This document shows, in pieces, positions 53,223 to 62,127 of a stretch of 62,322 nt of DNA; positions within the stretch are counted from its first letter, which is position 1, and each line of letters opens with the position of its first letter. This DNA comes from Candidatus Centipeda massiliensis (lineage in GTDB: Bacteria > Bacillota > Negativicutes > Selenomonadales > Selenomonadaceae), in NCBI RefSeq assembly GCF_900290285.1, contig NZ_LT985755.1:474201-536522 (forward strand), given 5' to 3'. The position numbers and the translations under genes were made by a program. A model generated the notes under the pieces. That model worked only from the letters and a program-made list of their open reading frames with translations. It had not been told where the DNA came from and ran no database searches.

Positions 53223-54368
53223 TTAGAGCGTCGGATGCTCCGTCAGATACTGCTTCGCCGCCTCGAACTGCACATCCGTCGTGTCCTGTGGACTCCGCTC
53301 GACTGTGATGTCGGGCGTGATGCCCGTGCCGTCGATGGAGCGGCCGTTCGGCGTCACATACTTTGCGATTGTGAGCTTTAGCCCATCTTCGTGAAAGAGC
53401 GGCAGCACTGCCTGCACGGATCCTTTGCCGTATGAGGTTGTGCCAATGATCGTGCCTGCGCCCGTATCCTGGAGTGCCCCCGCGAGAATCTCTGAGGCGC
53501 TTGCACTGTTCTCGTCAATGAGGACAACGATCGGATATTTCCGTGCGCCGAGGGAGGAGCGATAGACCTCCGCACCGCCGTCGCGGTCAATGACAGAGAC
53601 AATCGTGCCCGCCGGAACGACCTGCTCGGCGACTGCAACACAGCTAGTGATGAGCCCGCCGGGGTTCTCGCGCAGATCGATGATGAGTGCGGTCATCCCC
53701 TCACCCGCGAGGCGGTTCATCTCCGCCGCAAACTCCTCGCCCGTGTGCTCGGCGAACGATCCAATGCGAATGTAGCCGATGGTCGTTCCCTCGACGAGCA
53801 CGCCGCGCACGGACGCAACCTGTATGATGTCACGCGTGATCGTATACTCCTGCTCTGCACCGTCCCGCAGGATGCGAAGCACGACCTGTGTGCCCGCCTC
53901 GCCGCGGATGCGCAGGGCGACCTCCTCATTCTGCAGCTCGCTCGTCGGCGTACCGTCCACGGCGAGGATCTCATCGCCCGCACGCAGCCCTGCCGCCTCA
54001 CCGGGCGTGCCCTCGAGGACAGAGATAATCTTGACGTTGTTGTCTTTAAACCCCATCGTCACGCCGATGCCGCCGAACGAGCCCTCTGTATGTTGACGCA
54101 ATTCCTTGAACATCGAGGGCGGCATGTAGACGGAGTGCGGATCGTCGAGCGAGGCGACCATGCCGTTGATCGCGCCGTCAATGAGTTCCGTCGTATTCGG
54201 CGGGTTCACATAGCGCGCCTGAATGAACTTCATCACACCGAAAAGGCGCAGCACATCATCCGCATACAGCCCTGCCGAGCGGAGAAGTACGCCCGTCGCG
54301 AGCATGGTCAGCATACTCCCGAGAAGTACAGACAAAACGACAATGAAAATTAGTTTTTTTCTGTTCAT
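53223..54368 (-). CDS. Carboxyl-terminal processing protease (S41, CtpA family)
   Basis: 381 residues. A membrane-anchor segment (6-30), a PDZ domain (about 95-170) and the S41 protease core follow. Catalytic Ser290 lies in ENSASASE and Lys315 in YGKGS, 25 residues apart as in known CtpA proteins. It cleaves C-termini of envelope proteins. It is the last gene of ftsE-ftsX-envC-ctpA, 12 bp after the M23 gene. Confidence 0.95.
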   Translation of the reverse strand: MNRKKLIFIVVLSVLLGSMLTMLATGVLLRSAGLYADDVLRLFGVMKFIQARYVNPPNTTELIDGAINGMVASLDDPHSVYMPPSMFKELRQHTEGSFGGIGVTMGFKDNNVKIISVLEGTPGEAAGLRAGDEILAVDGTPTSELQNEEVALRIRGEAGTQVVLRILRDGAEQEYTITRDIIQVASVRGVLVEGTTIGYIRIGSFAEHTGEEFAAEMNRLAGEGMTALIIDLRENPGGLITSCVAVAEQVVPAGTIVSVIDRDGGAEVYRSSLGARKYPIVVLIDENSASASEILAGALQDTGAGTIIGTTSYGKGSVQAVLPLFHEDGLKLTIAKYVTPNGRSIDGTGITPDITVERSPQDTTDVQFEAAKQYLTEHPTL

Positions 54369-54380
54369 ATTCTCTTTCGT

Positions 54381-55496
54381 TTACAAATATGCGAGCGGAT
54401 TGACCGGCTCGCCATTGACGCGCACCTCGAAGTGGCAATGGGGTCCTGTCGAGTTGCCCGTAGAGCCGCACTCGGCGATCAGCTCGCCCTGAGCGACACT
54501 CTGTCCCGTGCTCACATCGAGCGACTGACAGTGTCCATACAGTGTCGAGATTCCACCGCCATGATTGATGATGACGGCATTCCCATAGCCCGAGATCCAC
54601 CCCGCATACTCGACCGTTCCCGCCTGTGCCGCATAGATCGGATCGCCGTAGTCGCCGCCGATATCGATGCCGCTGTGGAACCGCTGTGCCCCCGTGATCG
54701 GATGCGTACGCCAGCCGAAATCCGACGTGATCGATCCCGCAAGCGGCCAGATCATCGCTCCCGACCCCTGCACTGGGAGATTGCGCAGACCGCTGTGCTG
54801 GAGCATACGCGTAATGCGTTCCGATGCTGCGCGGGACTCGTCCTGCTTGCGGTCAATCGTCTCCTTATCGTATTTCATCTGATCGATGAGTGCCTGCTGC
54901 GCCTCGATCTTCTCCTCCATCGCGAGCCGTGCCTCACGCGCCTTCTTTTCCAGCGGCTCTTGCGCCGCCCGATCCTTTTCGAGTTCTTCCTTCAGCGCAC
55001 GCATTGCATCGCGCTGCGTGAGCACCTCATGGACGAGATCATAGTCCTGCTTGATGACACGTTTGAGGAGATCCATGCGCGTCAGGAAGTCCGAAAAATC
55101 CTTTGCACCAAAGAGTACATCGACGTATGAGATCTGTCCGTTGATGTAAATATCGCGCACGCGCCGCCCCAGCGCCTCACTCTTGCGGTCATAGTCACGC
55201 TCCGCGACCACAAGTTTTTCCTCGTTCTCCTCAAGTCGTTCGAGCGTTGCATTGAGCTCAGCGCGACGCGCCTTGTGCTCGGCGATTGCCGCCCCCGCCT
55301 CCTCATCGAGAATACGCTTCTGCTCGGAGAGCGAATCGATCTTGCCGGCGAGCTCATCACTCTGCCGCCCCAGTTCCTCAACCTGCGCGTCGTAGCTGTC
55401 GCGCTCCTCCTCAAGCGTTGCCGCCGCTCCCTGCCCTGCCGTAAAAAACGCAGTGACAACGAGAGCGGCAACCGTCTTTTGCATTGCTGATTTCAT
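54381..55496 (-). CDS. EnvC-like murein hydrolase activator (M23 domain)
   Basis: 371 residues. A signal peptide (about 1-25), a long coiled coil (about 28-215, with many Glu/Lys/Gln heptads) and a C-terminal M23 domain. The M23 metal residues are present: HSGIDIG and HCHFEVR. It is probably recruited by FtsX and regulates or performs septal peptidoglycan cleavage. It lies 3 bp after ftsX. Confidence 0.93.
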   Translation of the reverse strand: MKSAMQKTVAALVVTAFFTAGQGAAATLEEERDSYDAQVEELGRQSDELAGKIDSLSEQKRILDEEAGAAIAEHKARRAELNATLERLEENEEKLVVAERDYDRKSEALGRRVRDIYINGQISYVDVLFGAKDFSDFLTRMDLLKRVIKQDYDLVHEVLTQRDAMRALKEELEKDRAAQEPLEKKAREARLAMEEKIEAQQALIDQMKYDKETIDRKQDESRAASERITRMLQHSGLRNLPVQGSGAMIWPLAGSITSDFGWRTHPITGAQRFHSGIDIGGDYGDPIYAAQAGTVEYAGWISGYGNAVIINHGGGISTLYGHCQSLDVSTGQSVAQGELIAECGSTGNSTGPHCHFEVRVNGEPVNPLAYL

Positions 55497-55499
55497 CGA

Positions 55500-56387
55500 T
55501 TACACCTTCAGGAAACGCTTGAGTGACACCCATGCACCCACCGCACCAATCGCCATGCCGAGCAGCACGATGACAATGCTCACGTACGTCATGAACGGAG
55601 ACTGCGGAATGAGCGGGAAAAACGCCAGCGTATCGTAGACCTTGTTCGCCACCCCGGCATAGAAACTGCGCAGAACGAATGCCGAGATCATACCGCCGAT
55701 ACAGCCAAGGACAATGCCCTCAAGCACGAATGGCCAACGAATGAACTCATCCGTGGCACCGACATACTTCATAATCGCGATCTCCCGCCGCCGCGCAAAG
55801 ACCGTCAAACGGATCGTATTCGCAATGATGAAGACCGTCGCGCCGCCGAGCATGAGAATGAGCAGGACGCCGAAGATGCGTACAAGACGCGTGATATCAA
55901 AGAGATGCTCCACCACATCCTGACCGTATTTCGCCGACTCCACACCGTTCATGCGCTCGATCTGCTTCGCCGCCGTCTCGACCATGTCCGGCTGGCGTAC
56001 CGTCACCTCATAAGCATTGGGGAGTGGATTCTTGTCCCCCAGTGCATCCAGCAGATATTTTTGCTCACCAAGCCGCTCGGACAGACGCTTACGCGCCTCC
56101 TCACGGCTCACATATTTGACCGACTCAATCCCCTGCAAGGCACGAATCTGCGTCCCCAGTTCCTCCTCCGCATCCTCGGAAAGGTCATCCTTCATATAGA
56201 CGCTGATCTGCACCTGTGACTCAAGGAGCGAAGCGGCACGGTTCATATTCAGTGCGAGGATCAGAAAGACCCCCAGAATAAAGAGAGAAACAGCAACCGT
56301 ACCGACCGCCGCGAACGTCATCCAGTTGTTGCGGCGCAGGGAGCGAAAAACCTCCTGCACATAGTATTCGGCGGTTCTAATCTTCAT
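55500..56387 (-). CDS. ftsX: Cell division protein FtsX
   Basis: 295 residues. The cytoplasmic N-terminus ([19 protein letters not shown]) leads to four membrane helices. The first and second flank an extracytoplasmic domain of about 120 residues. The start ATG at 56387 is inside ftsE, an 11-bp overlap. Longer upstream frames read antisense into ftsE and are not supported. With FtsE it controls the EnvC-like hydrolase. Confidence 0.95.
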   Translation of the reverse strand: MKIRTAEYYVQEVFRSLRRNNWMTFAAVGTVAVSLFILGVFLILALNMNRAASLLESQVQISVYMKDDLSEDAEEELGTQIRALQGIESVKYVSREEARKRLSERLGEQKYLLDALGDKNPLPNAYEVTVRQPDMVETAAKQIERMNGVESAKYGQDVVEHLFDITRLVRIFGVLLILMLGGATVFIIANTIRLTVFARRREIAIMKYVGATDEFIRWPFVLEGIVLGCIGGMISAFVLRSFYAGVANKVYDTLAFFPLIPQSPFMTYVSIVIVLLGMAIGAVGAWVSLKRFLKV

Positions 56388-57063
56388 ATCCGTATCCTCC
56401 GCGCAGCTCATCGCGTACAATGTGTCCACCCTCAATGGCAATGACACGGCGCTGCATCGTATCGACAATGTTCTTATCATGCGTTGCCATGACAATCGTC
56501 GTCCCCGCCGCATTGATACGCTTAAAGATATCCATGATGTCCCAGCTCGTCTCGGGGTCGAGATTGCCCGTCGGCTCATCCGCAATAAGAATCGCAGGAT
56601 CGTTCACAATCGCACGCGCAATCGCCACACGCTGCTGCTCACCGCCCGAAAGCTGCGAGGGGAAGTTGCGGTACTTGTCACGCAGCCCGACCACGTCCAG
56701 CACTGCGTTCACACGGCGCTGGATCATCTGGCGCGGCGCCTCAATGACGCGCATGGCAAACGCCACGTTCTCATAGACCGTCTTGTCCGACAGCAGACGA
56801 TAATCCTGAAAGATAACCCCCAATCCGCGCCGGAGGTACGGAACATCCTTCAAATCCATATTGACAACGTCGTGCCCGTTGACGAAGAGCTCGCCCTCGG
56901 TCGGCAGCTCCTCGCGAAAGAGCATCTTAATGAACGTGGATTTCCCCGCGCCGCTCACACCGACAACGAAGATAAACTCCCCCTTGCCGATCTCAATGCT
57001 CACATGATCGAGGGCAACGACACCATTGTCATATATCTTTGAGACATTTTTCATCCGAATCAT
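56377..57063 (-). CDS. ftsE: Cell division ATP-binding protein FtsE
   Basis: 228 residues. Walker [11 protein letters not shown], signature [15 protein letters not shown], Walker [15 protein letters not shown] and the H-loop THDKN are present. It hydrolyses ATP to drive FtsX. It is the first gene of the division operon, with an extended -10 box upstream (TGCTATAAT, 57133-57138). Confidence 0.96.
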   Translation of the reverse strand: MIRMKNVSKIYDNGVVALDHVSIEIGKGEFIFVVGVSGAGKSTFIKMLFREELPTEGELFVNGHDVVNMDLKDVPYLRRGLGVIFQDYRLLSDKTVYENVAFAMRVIEAPRQMIQRRVNAVLDVVGLRDKYRNFPSQLSGGEQQRVAIARAIVNDPAILIADEPTGNLDPETSWDIMDIFKRINAAGTTIVMATHDKNIVDTMQRRVIAIEGGHIVRDELRGGYGYED

Positions 57064-57132
57064 ATATCCGTCTCATTCCTCTCCAAGCCGAAACTCCCGT
57101 ATGAATCAAGAGTCCCTGAAAAACCATCTCAT

Positions 57133-57138
57133 ATTATA
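57133..57138 (-). promoter_or_regulatory. Extended -10 promoter element for ftsE
   Basis: Minus strand TGCTATAAT. A poor -35 match lies about 17 bp upstream. The ftsE start is 70 bp downstream. Confidence 0.55.
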
Positions 57139-57169
57139 GCACAAATCGAAAAAACAGCAAAACACTGCG

Positions 57170-57198
57170 TTGCCATTTTTGCTGTCTCATGCTATTCT
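57170..57198 (+). promoter_or_regulatory. Promoter of the DUF454-esterase-ATP-grasp operon
   Basis: TTGCCA (57170-57175), 17-bp spacer, TATTCT (57193-57198), 38 bp before the chosen start of DUF454. Confidence 0.6.
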
Positions 57199-57235
57199 CT
57201 TTAGAGTAACGGAAGCATTGATAAGGAAAACTACG

Positions 57236-57616
57236 ATGGTTCTTAAAAAAATTTTCTACGTGACGCTCGGACTTCTCAGTCTGGCGCTCGGGATACTGGG
57301 TGCCTTGCTGCCCATTCTGCCGACCGTCCCGTTTGTTCTGCTCGCCGCCTTCTGTTTTGCACGCGGCTCGCAGCGCCTCGATGCGTGGCTGCGTACAACA
57401 CGCATCTACCGCCAAGCCATGCTCCTCATGCGCAACGGCAGGCGCGGCATGACGAACGCGCAGAAACTGCGCATCATGCTGCCCGTAACCACGCTTATGG
57501 GCATCTCCTTTCTCCTCACCGAGCACCCGCACGCACGCATCGCCATTGGAGTGATGTGGGCGCTGCACGTCATCTTCTTCGTATTCCGCATCCCCAGCGT
57601 CAAAAGGGGAACATAA
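57236..57616 (+). CDS. DUF454 (YbaN-like) membrane protein
   Basis: 126 residues. Two hydrophobic helices near the N-terminus (LGLLSLALGILGALLPILPTV region, 10-40) and one or two near the C-terminus. The conserved LPILPTVPFVLLAAFCFARGS is here in parts LPILPTVPF and AAFCFARGS. Function is unknown. ATG at 57236 has AAGGA upstream; an earlier ATG would overlap the promoter. It leads an apparent operon with the esterase gene 16 bp on. Confidence 0.87.
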   Translation: MVLKKIFYVTLGLLSLALGILGALLPILPTVPFVLLAAFCFARGSQRLDAWLRTTRIYRQAMLLMRNGRRGMTNAQKLRIMLPVTTLMGISFLLTEHPHARIAIGVMWALHVIFFVFRIPSVKRGT

Positions 57617-57632
57617 AATTAGGGAGGTTTTT

Positions 57633-58388
57633 ATGACAAACTGCAAAGAAGTGAGTTGGCACAGCACGCGGCTTGACCGCATGATGAATATACGCATCTA
57701 CGGAAAGCCGACGGGTGCGCCCCTCCTCGTCTTTCCGACACAGGATGCAATGAGCGACAACTTCGAGAACTTCGGTATGATCGAGGCAATGGCGAACGAT
57801 CTCCGGAGCGGGCGCATTCAACTCTTCTGCGTGGACACCGTCGACACCGAGACATGGTCAAACGTATGGGGCGACAAGCGGTGGCGTGCGCAGCGGCAGG
57901 AGCAGTACTACGGCTACATCATCGACGAGGTTGTCCCGCGCATCTACCTGGAGAACACGAGCAAGCAGCTGCCGATTGCTGCGGGCTGCAGCCTTGGCGG
58001 ACTGCATGCTGCCATCGTCTTCTTTCGTCGCCCCGATCTGTTTGGCGGCGTGCTCGCCCTCTCGGGCGTCTACGACGCAAAATTCTTCACCGACGGCTGG
58101 ATGAACGAGACACTCTATGATAACTCGCCGCTCGACTTTCTCGCCAACATGCCCGAGGATCACCCCTACATCGACCTCTACAACCAGCGGCGTATCGTCC
58201 TCTGCGTCGGACAGGGACGCTGGGAGGAGGAGGGGCGACGCACGACCGCGCTCATGGGCAATCTGCTCTACAGCAAGGACATCCATGCGTGGGTCGACTT
58301 CTGGGGCTACGATGTCGATCATGACTGGGAGTGGTGGAAGAAGCAGTTCACCTACTTCCTCCCCTTTGTCCTGCGTGAAGACACATAA
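57633..58388 (+). CDS. Esterase-like alpha/beta hydrolase
   Basis: 251 residues of the putative-esterase (D-like) family. PTQDAMSDNFENF, then the nucleophile elbow GCSLGG, with catalytic Asp and His likely in the C-terminal half (DVDHDWEWW includes a His). It could hydrolyse an ester or acyl product. Its ATP-grasp neighbour begins 12 bp later. GGAGG precedes the ATG. Substrate is unknown. Confidence 0.82.
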   Translation: MTNCKEVSWHSTRLDRMMNIRIYGKPTGAPLLVFPTQDAMSDNFENFGMIEAMANDLRSGRIQLFCVDTVDTETWSNVWGDKRWRAQRQEQYYGYIIDEVVPRIYLENTSKQLPIAAGCSLGGLHAAIVFFRRPDLFGGVLALSGVYDAKFFTDGWMNETLYDNSPLDFLANMPEDHPYIDLYNQRRIVLCVGQGRWEEEGRRTTALMGNLLYSKDIHAWVDFWGYDVDHDWEWWKKQFTYFLPFVLREDT

Positions 58389-58400
58389 GGAGGTGCACAC

Positions 58401-59594
58401 ATGAATTTTATCTTTGTTTCCCCACAGTTCCCGCGCGTCTATTGGAACTTCTGTGACCGCCTGAAAAAAAAGGGCGTAAACGTTCTCGGCATCGGCGACA
58501 CGCCCTACGACCAGCTGCAGCATGAAGTGCGCGAGTCGCTGACCGAGTACTACTTTGTGCCCTCGCTCGCCGACTACGATCAGATGCTGCGTGCCGTCGC
58601 ATTCTTTACCTTCAAATACGGCCGCATCGACTGGATTGAATCCAACAACGAATACTGGCTCGCGAGCGATGCACAGCTGCGCACGGACTTCAACGTACGC
58701 ACGGGCTGGCAGACAGGCGACATCGAACACATCAAGAACAAATCTGCAATGAAGCCCTTCTACCATAAGGCGGGCATTCCCACGGCACGTCTCGCAAAGG
58801 TCACAACACTCGCGGCAGGTGAGGAGTTCCTTGCCGAGGTTGGCTACCCCGTCATCGTAAAGCCCGATACGGGCGTCGGTGCAACGGACACCTACCGCAT
58901 CGACAACCATGACGAGCTGCGCCATTTCTATGCGTCCAAACCGACCGTTCCCTACGTCATGGAGGAGTTCGTCACGGGTGATATCTGCTCCTATGATGCC
59001 ATCGTCGATGCGGACTCGAACCCCATCTTCGAGTCCATGACCGTCTGGCCGCCGTCCGTCATGGACATCGTGCTCTATCAGCTCGACCTCTCCTACTATA
59101 CGACGGACATCGTTCCCGATGCCTTGAAAAAGGCAGGACGCGCCACACTGAAGGCATTCCACGTACACAGCCGATTCGTTCACCTTGAGTTCTTCCGTCT
59201 GACAAAGGACAAGCCCGGACTCGGCAAAGTCGGGGACTTCGTCGGACTTGAGGTCAATATGCGCCCCGCCGGCGGCTACACCACCGACATGATGAACTTT
59301 GCGCATTCCACCGATGTCTATGAGATCTGGGCAGATATGATCACAGCGAACCGCCGCCTCCTGCCCGACCGCAACGAACACTACTACTGCGCGTACGCGA
59401 GCCGTCGCGACTTCCATCGCTATGTGCATACGCACGAGGACATTCTCGCACGGTATGCGGGCAAGATCGTCATGTGCGAGCGTATGCCAGAGATGATGTG
59501 GCCGCAGATGGGCAATCACATGTATACAGCAAAACTGAACGGGCAGGCGGAGACCGACGAGTTCATCCGCTACGTACAGGAACAACAGGGATAA
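58401..59594 (+). CDS. ATP-grasp carboxylate-amine ligase-like protein
   Basis: 397 residues. An N-terminal pre-ATP-grasp fold (MNFIFVSPQFPRVYWNFC) precedes an ATP-grasp fold. GYPVIVKPDTGVGATDTY is the Gly-rich nucleotide loop, VMEEFVTGD is the lid base, and LEVNMRPAGGYTTDMM binds Mg. It should join a carboxylate to an amine or thiol with ATP. The product is unknown. It is likely co-transcribed with the esterase. Confidence 0.85.
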   Translation: MNFIFVSPQFPRVYWNFCDRLKKKGVNVLGIGDTPYDQLQHEVRESLTEYYFVPSLADYDQMLRAVAFFTFKYGRIDWIESNNEYWLASDAQLRTDFNVRTGWQTGDIEHIKNKSAMKPFYHKAGIPTARLAKVTTLAAGEEFLAEVGYPVIVKPDTGVGATDTYRIDNHDELRHFYASKPTVPYVMEEFVTGDICSYDAIVDADSNPIFESMTVWPPSVMDIVLYQLDLSYYTTDIVPDALKKAGRATLKAFHVHSRFVHLEFFRLTKDKPGLGKVGDFVGLEVNMRPAGGYTTDMMNFAHSTDVYEIWADMITANRRLLPDRNEHYYCAYASRRDFHRYVHTHEDILARYAGKIVMCERMPEMMWPQMGNHMYTAKLNGQAETDEFIRYVQEQQG

Positions 59595-59601
59595 CGGCAC
59601 G

Positions 59602-59649
59602 AAAAAAGTTGTTGTATGAGATCAAACGACCTCGTACAACAACTTTTTT
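59602..59649. terminator. Terminator after the ATP-grasp gene
   Basis: AAAAAAGTTGTTGTA pairs with TACAACAACTTTTTT around a GAG/CTC extension. It is strong and flanked by A/T runs, serving both strands. Confidence 0.9.
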
Positions 59650-59727
59650 GATTGACTGACCTGAGGAAGCAGCACTGATGCTGCTATCGTACCACAAATG
59701 GAGAAATGCGTAGACAGCACCACTCCA

Positions 59728-60378
59728 TCACCGCTCTCCGCGCACAGCAATCCAGTACGTCCCCTCTTTGAAATCCAGTGCGACCACACGGAAGCCCGCC
59801 GCATGAAAGAGACTGCGGAACTCCGTCGGAGTCGGATTTGTCAGCGAATATTCCGCGACCTTCGCGCGGATGCCCTCGGGCAGATCATCCCGCCCATAGA
59901 TCTCCGCAAGGAGCACGAACGACCCGCCCGGCTTGATCACGCGTCTGACTTCCTTCAGGCTTTTCTCGGGCGAAGGCCAGAAATAGAAACTCTCCACCGT
60001 CACCACCGCATCAAAGCGTTCGTCCGCAAACGGCAGCTCCTCCACCGATCCATGCAGAATCTCCATCCGTCCCGATTCGATCAAAGGGGCGTTGAACGCA
60101 CGCGATGCCTCCACCGAAGTCTTTGCATAGTCGATGCCGACGAGATGTCCCTCCGTCACGCGTTCGGCTATGCGTGCAAGCGTATTGCCGCCGCCGCAGC
60201 CGATATCGAGCACCGTATCATGTGGAGCGAGGTCAATGTGCGCAAGTCCCCACTCCACAAGCTTTGCATGACTTTCGTTCATGCGTGCAAGCATCGCACG
60301 CCCTGCCTCCCCCTCGGGGCAGCGGGGATTCCCCTCCGCCGTCTCCCGGTCTATCTTCTGCCAGTCTGCCTCTGCCAT
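59728..60378 (-). CDS. SAM-dependent class I methyltransferase
   Basis: 216 residues. Motif I DTVLDIGCGGGNTLARIA, the acidic loop VGIDYA, motif III-like FDAVVTVESFYFWPSPEKSL in parts, and post-motif KPGGSFVLL. It is of the UbiE/small-molecule methyltransferase type with unknown substrate. ATG follows the DUF5105 stop directly (TAGATG). Confidence 0.9.
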   Translation of the reverse strand: MAEADWQKIDRETAEGNPRCPEGEAGRAMLARMNESHAKLVEWGLAHIDLAPHDTVLDIGCGGGNTLARIAERVTEGHLVGIDYAKTSVEASRAFNAPLIESGRMEILHGSVEELPFADERFDAVVTVESFYFWPSPEKSLKEVRRVIKPGGSFVLLAEIYGRDDLPEGIRAKVAEYSLTNPTPTEFRSLFHAAGFRVVALDFKEGTYWIAVRGER

Positions 60379-61011
60379 CTATTGCACCCCCATCGTCTGT
60401 TTCGACAGATCAAAACCGAACTGCATCGGGTCGGCAGGATCCCAGATCCGCGTCTCCTCGTTGTAGCGGACAGGCACATAGAACGTCACCGTGCCGATCG
60501 GCTCAAGTTCGCGGTACGCCTCTGCCGTCGCCTCGACTGCCGTCTTGCGCAGCTCCTCCGGTGCGGCATCCAGCTTCATGCGCTGTCGCATGAGAGAGGT
60601 TGCCTTTTCGCGTGCGGCGATCATATTGTATCGCGTTACCGTCACTTCAACCATTGCCTGACCGCGCCCCTCCTCCGTCACAGCCGTTTCGACCGTCGCC
60701 GTACGCAGGGACTCCATATAGGCATCGCCAATCTCCGCCGCCTCCTCGGGCGAGAGCATCGCCCCAGACGTTTGCAGTGCATTCGAAAACGCCGCTTTCA
60801 TGTTAAAGGACTCCGTCGGCGCACCATAGGAGGCAAGCCGCTTCTGCGCCGCCTCATCCTGCCGCACAAACGCGTCACAGTAAAGCTTGATACTCTCCGC
60901 TGCATCTGCCCGCTCCATGCGTCCAAACGTCGCGAAATAGAGTGCTGTCAGAATCGCCGCAGCAAAGATTGCCACAAAAATGATGGGAAATCGAATTTTT
61001 GATGAAATCAC
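60379..61011 (-). CDS. DUF5105-like membrane-anchored protein
   Basis: 210 residues. One N-terminal membrane segment (7-27), then a mainly helical extracytoplasmic domain with MERADAAESIKLYCDAFVRQ in part. DUF5105-like resemblance is by pattern, with moderate certainty. The start is GTG at 61011 with GGAG about 9 nt upstream. It is the first gene of a two-gene set with the methyltransferase. Confidence 0.72.
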   Translation of the reverse strand: MISSKIRFPIIFVAIFAAAILTALYFATFGRMERADAAESIKLYCDAFVRQDEAAQKRLASYGAPTESFNMKAAFSNALQTSGAMLSPEEAAEIGDAYMESLRTATVETAVTEEGRGQAMVEVTVTRYNMIAAREKATSLMRQRMKLDAAPEELRKTAVEATAEAYRELEPIGTVTFYVPVRYNEETRIWDPADPMQFGFDLSKQTMGVQ

Positions 61012-61099
61012 CGTATTATCACTCCTCTATTATATTCTATCGCACAAAGATCCGCGCCGAATTAGCACAGGGCTCTATTTCATCAGAATATAATATGCG

Positions 61100-61138
61100 C
61101 ATGCATTAGATGGCGTGGCTGAATTTATCAGTGCTTCC
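61100..61138 (+). repeat. Repeat family A fragment A5
   Basis: The right end of family A, GATGGCGTGGCTG and TTTATCAGTGCTTCC, without the rest. It lies in the gap 61012-61264, where no gene was seen. Confidence 0.7.
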
Positions 61139-61216
61139 ATAAGGATTGCTATGGTGAGATCATTGTACCATAAAAAATTTTTGGGAGGCGAGCACGGAAT
61201 TCACCTCACACGAGCA

Positions 61217-61248
61217 AAATAAAAAGCCCATCAAAAGACAGGCTTTTC
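61217..61248 (-). terminator. Terminator after the symporter pseudogene
   Basis: Minus strand AAAAGCC and GGCTTTT around a 12-nt loop, then TTATTTT. Confidence 0.75.
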
Positions 61249-61264
61249 GCAAATTTTTCATGCG

Positions 61265-62127
61265 TCATTCAGATCCGTTTTCGTAAATCTCCATATCCAT
61301 CTGATCCATACGCTTTGCGATCACAGCGGTTCCGACAAGGTCACCCGTATTGTTCAACAGCGTATGCGGCGGATCGATGACCGGCCAGATTGCAGCAAAG
61401 ATTGGAATGACATCCAACGGCATACCAATTGCTTCGAGGAGAACAGTGCTCATGACAATTCCTGCGCCCTTCACGCCGGCAGCACCGACAGACAGGATAA
61501 TGCCGAGGAAGATATAGAGTACGAGCTTGCCAAACGTAACCTCCACGCCATAGATGTGACCACAGAATATGCAGCAAAGGCCAATAAAAACAGCAAAACC
61601 GTTCATGCCGCAAGTGTTTCCAAGTGGAAGTGTGAAACCGTAGACATTTTCCGGAATGCCAAGTTTACTGCCCGCAACCTTTAAAGATACAGGCAGAGTC
61701 GCAGCCGACGAGGTGGTCGACACGGCAACAAGCATTGGTTCAGAAATGCGTCGAAAGAAACCGAGCGGTGAAATTCCGGCAGCAACTTTTAGAATCAAGG
61801 GATATAGAATGACAAGAACAAGCCCGCAGGTGAGATAATCTGCTGCAATGAGAAGCAAAACATCCTTGACCGTCGCCCCAGAGATGGTTGTTACCATAGT
61901 TGCCATCAGAGACGCAATGCCAATGGGCGAAAACGCCATGACAAAATCCGTGATTTTCAGCATGACGGCAGCACATTGATCTAGTAGGCGGATAAGTTCC
62001 GCGACTTCCTTCCCAAGTATGAGTAAAGCACAGCCAAGGAAAATAGCGAACACAATAATCTGCAGCATATCCTGCTTGACCATTGCATTCACAATGTTCT
62101 CAGGAAACCATGAAATGATGTTGTATA
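61265..62127 (-). pseudogene. Dicarboxylate/amino-acid:cation symporter (DAACS), 5'-truncated
   Basis: The remaining frame encodes the C-terminal two-thirds of a SLC1/GltP-like carrier: NAMVKQDMLQIIVFAIFLGC, VAVSTTSSAATLP (hairpin-1 Ser-rich motif), NTCGMNGFAVF (unwound TM7 region, cf. NMDGT) and DPPHTLLNNTGD (TM8 motif). The N-terminal membrane helices are missing. The frame upstream runs into an insertion sequence near 62120-62135, so translation from there gives a foreign start. It is probably non-functional. Confidence 0.85.

Noticed and set aside
57858-59600. A 580-codon minus-strand frame opposite the esterase and ATP-grasp genes
   Set aside because: The plus frames encode recognisable enzymes with good ribosome sites; the minus frame does not.
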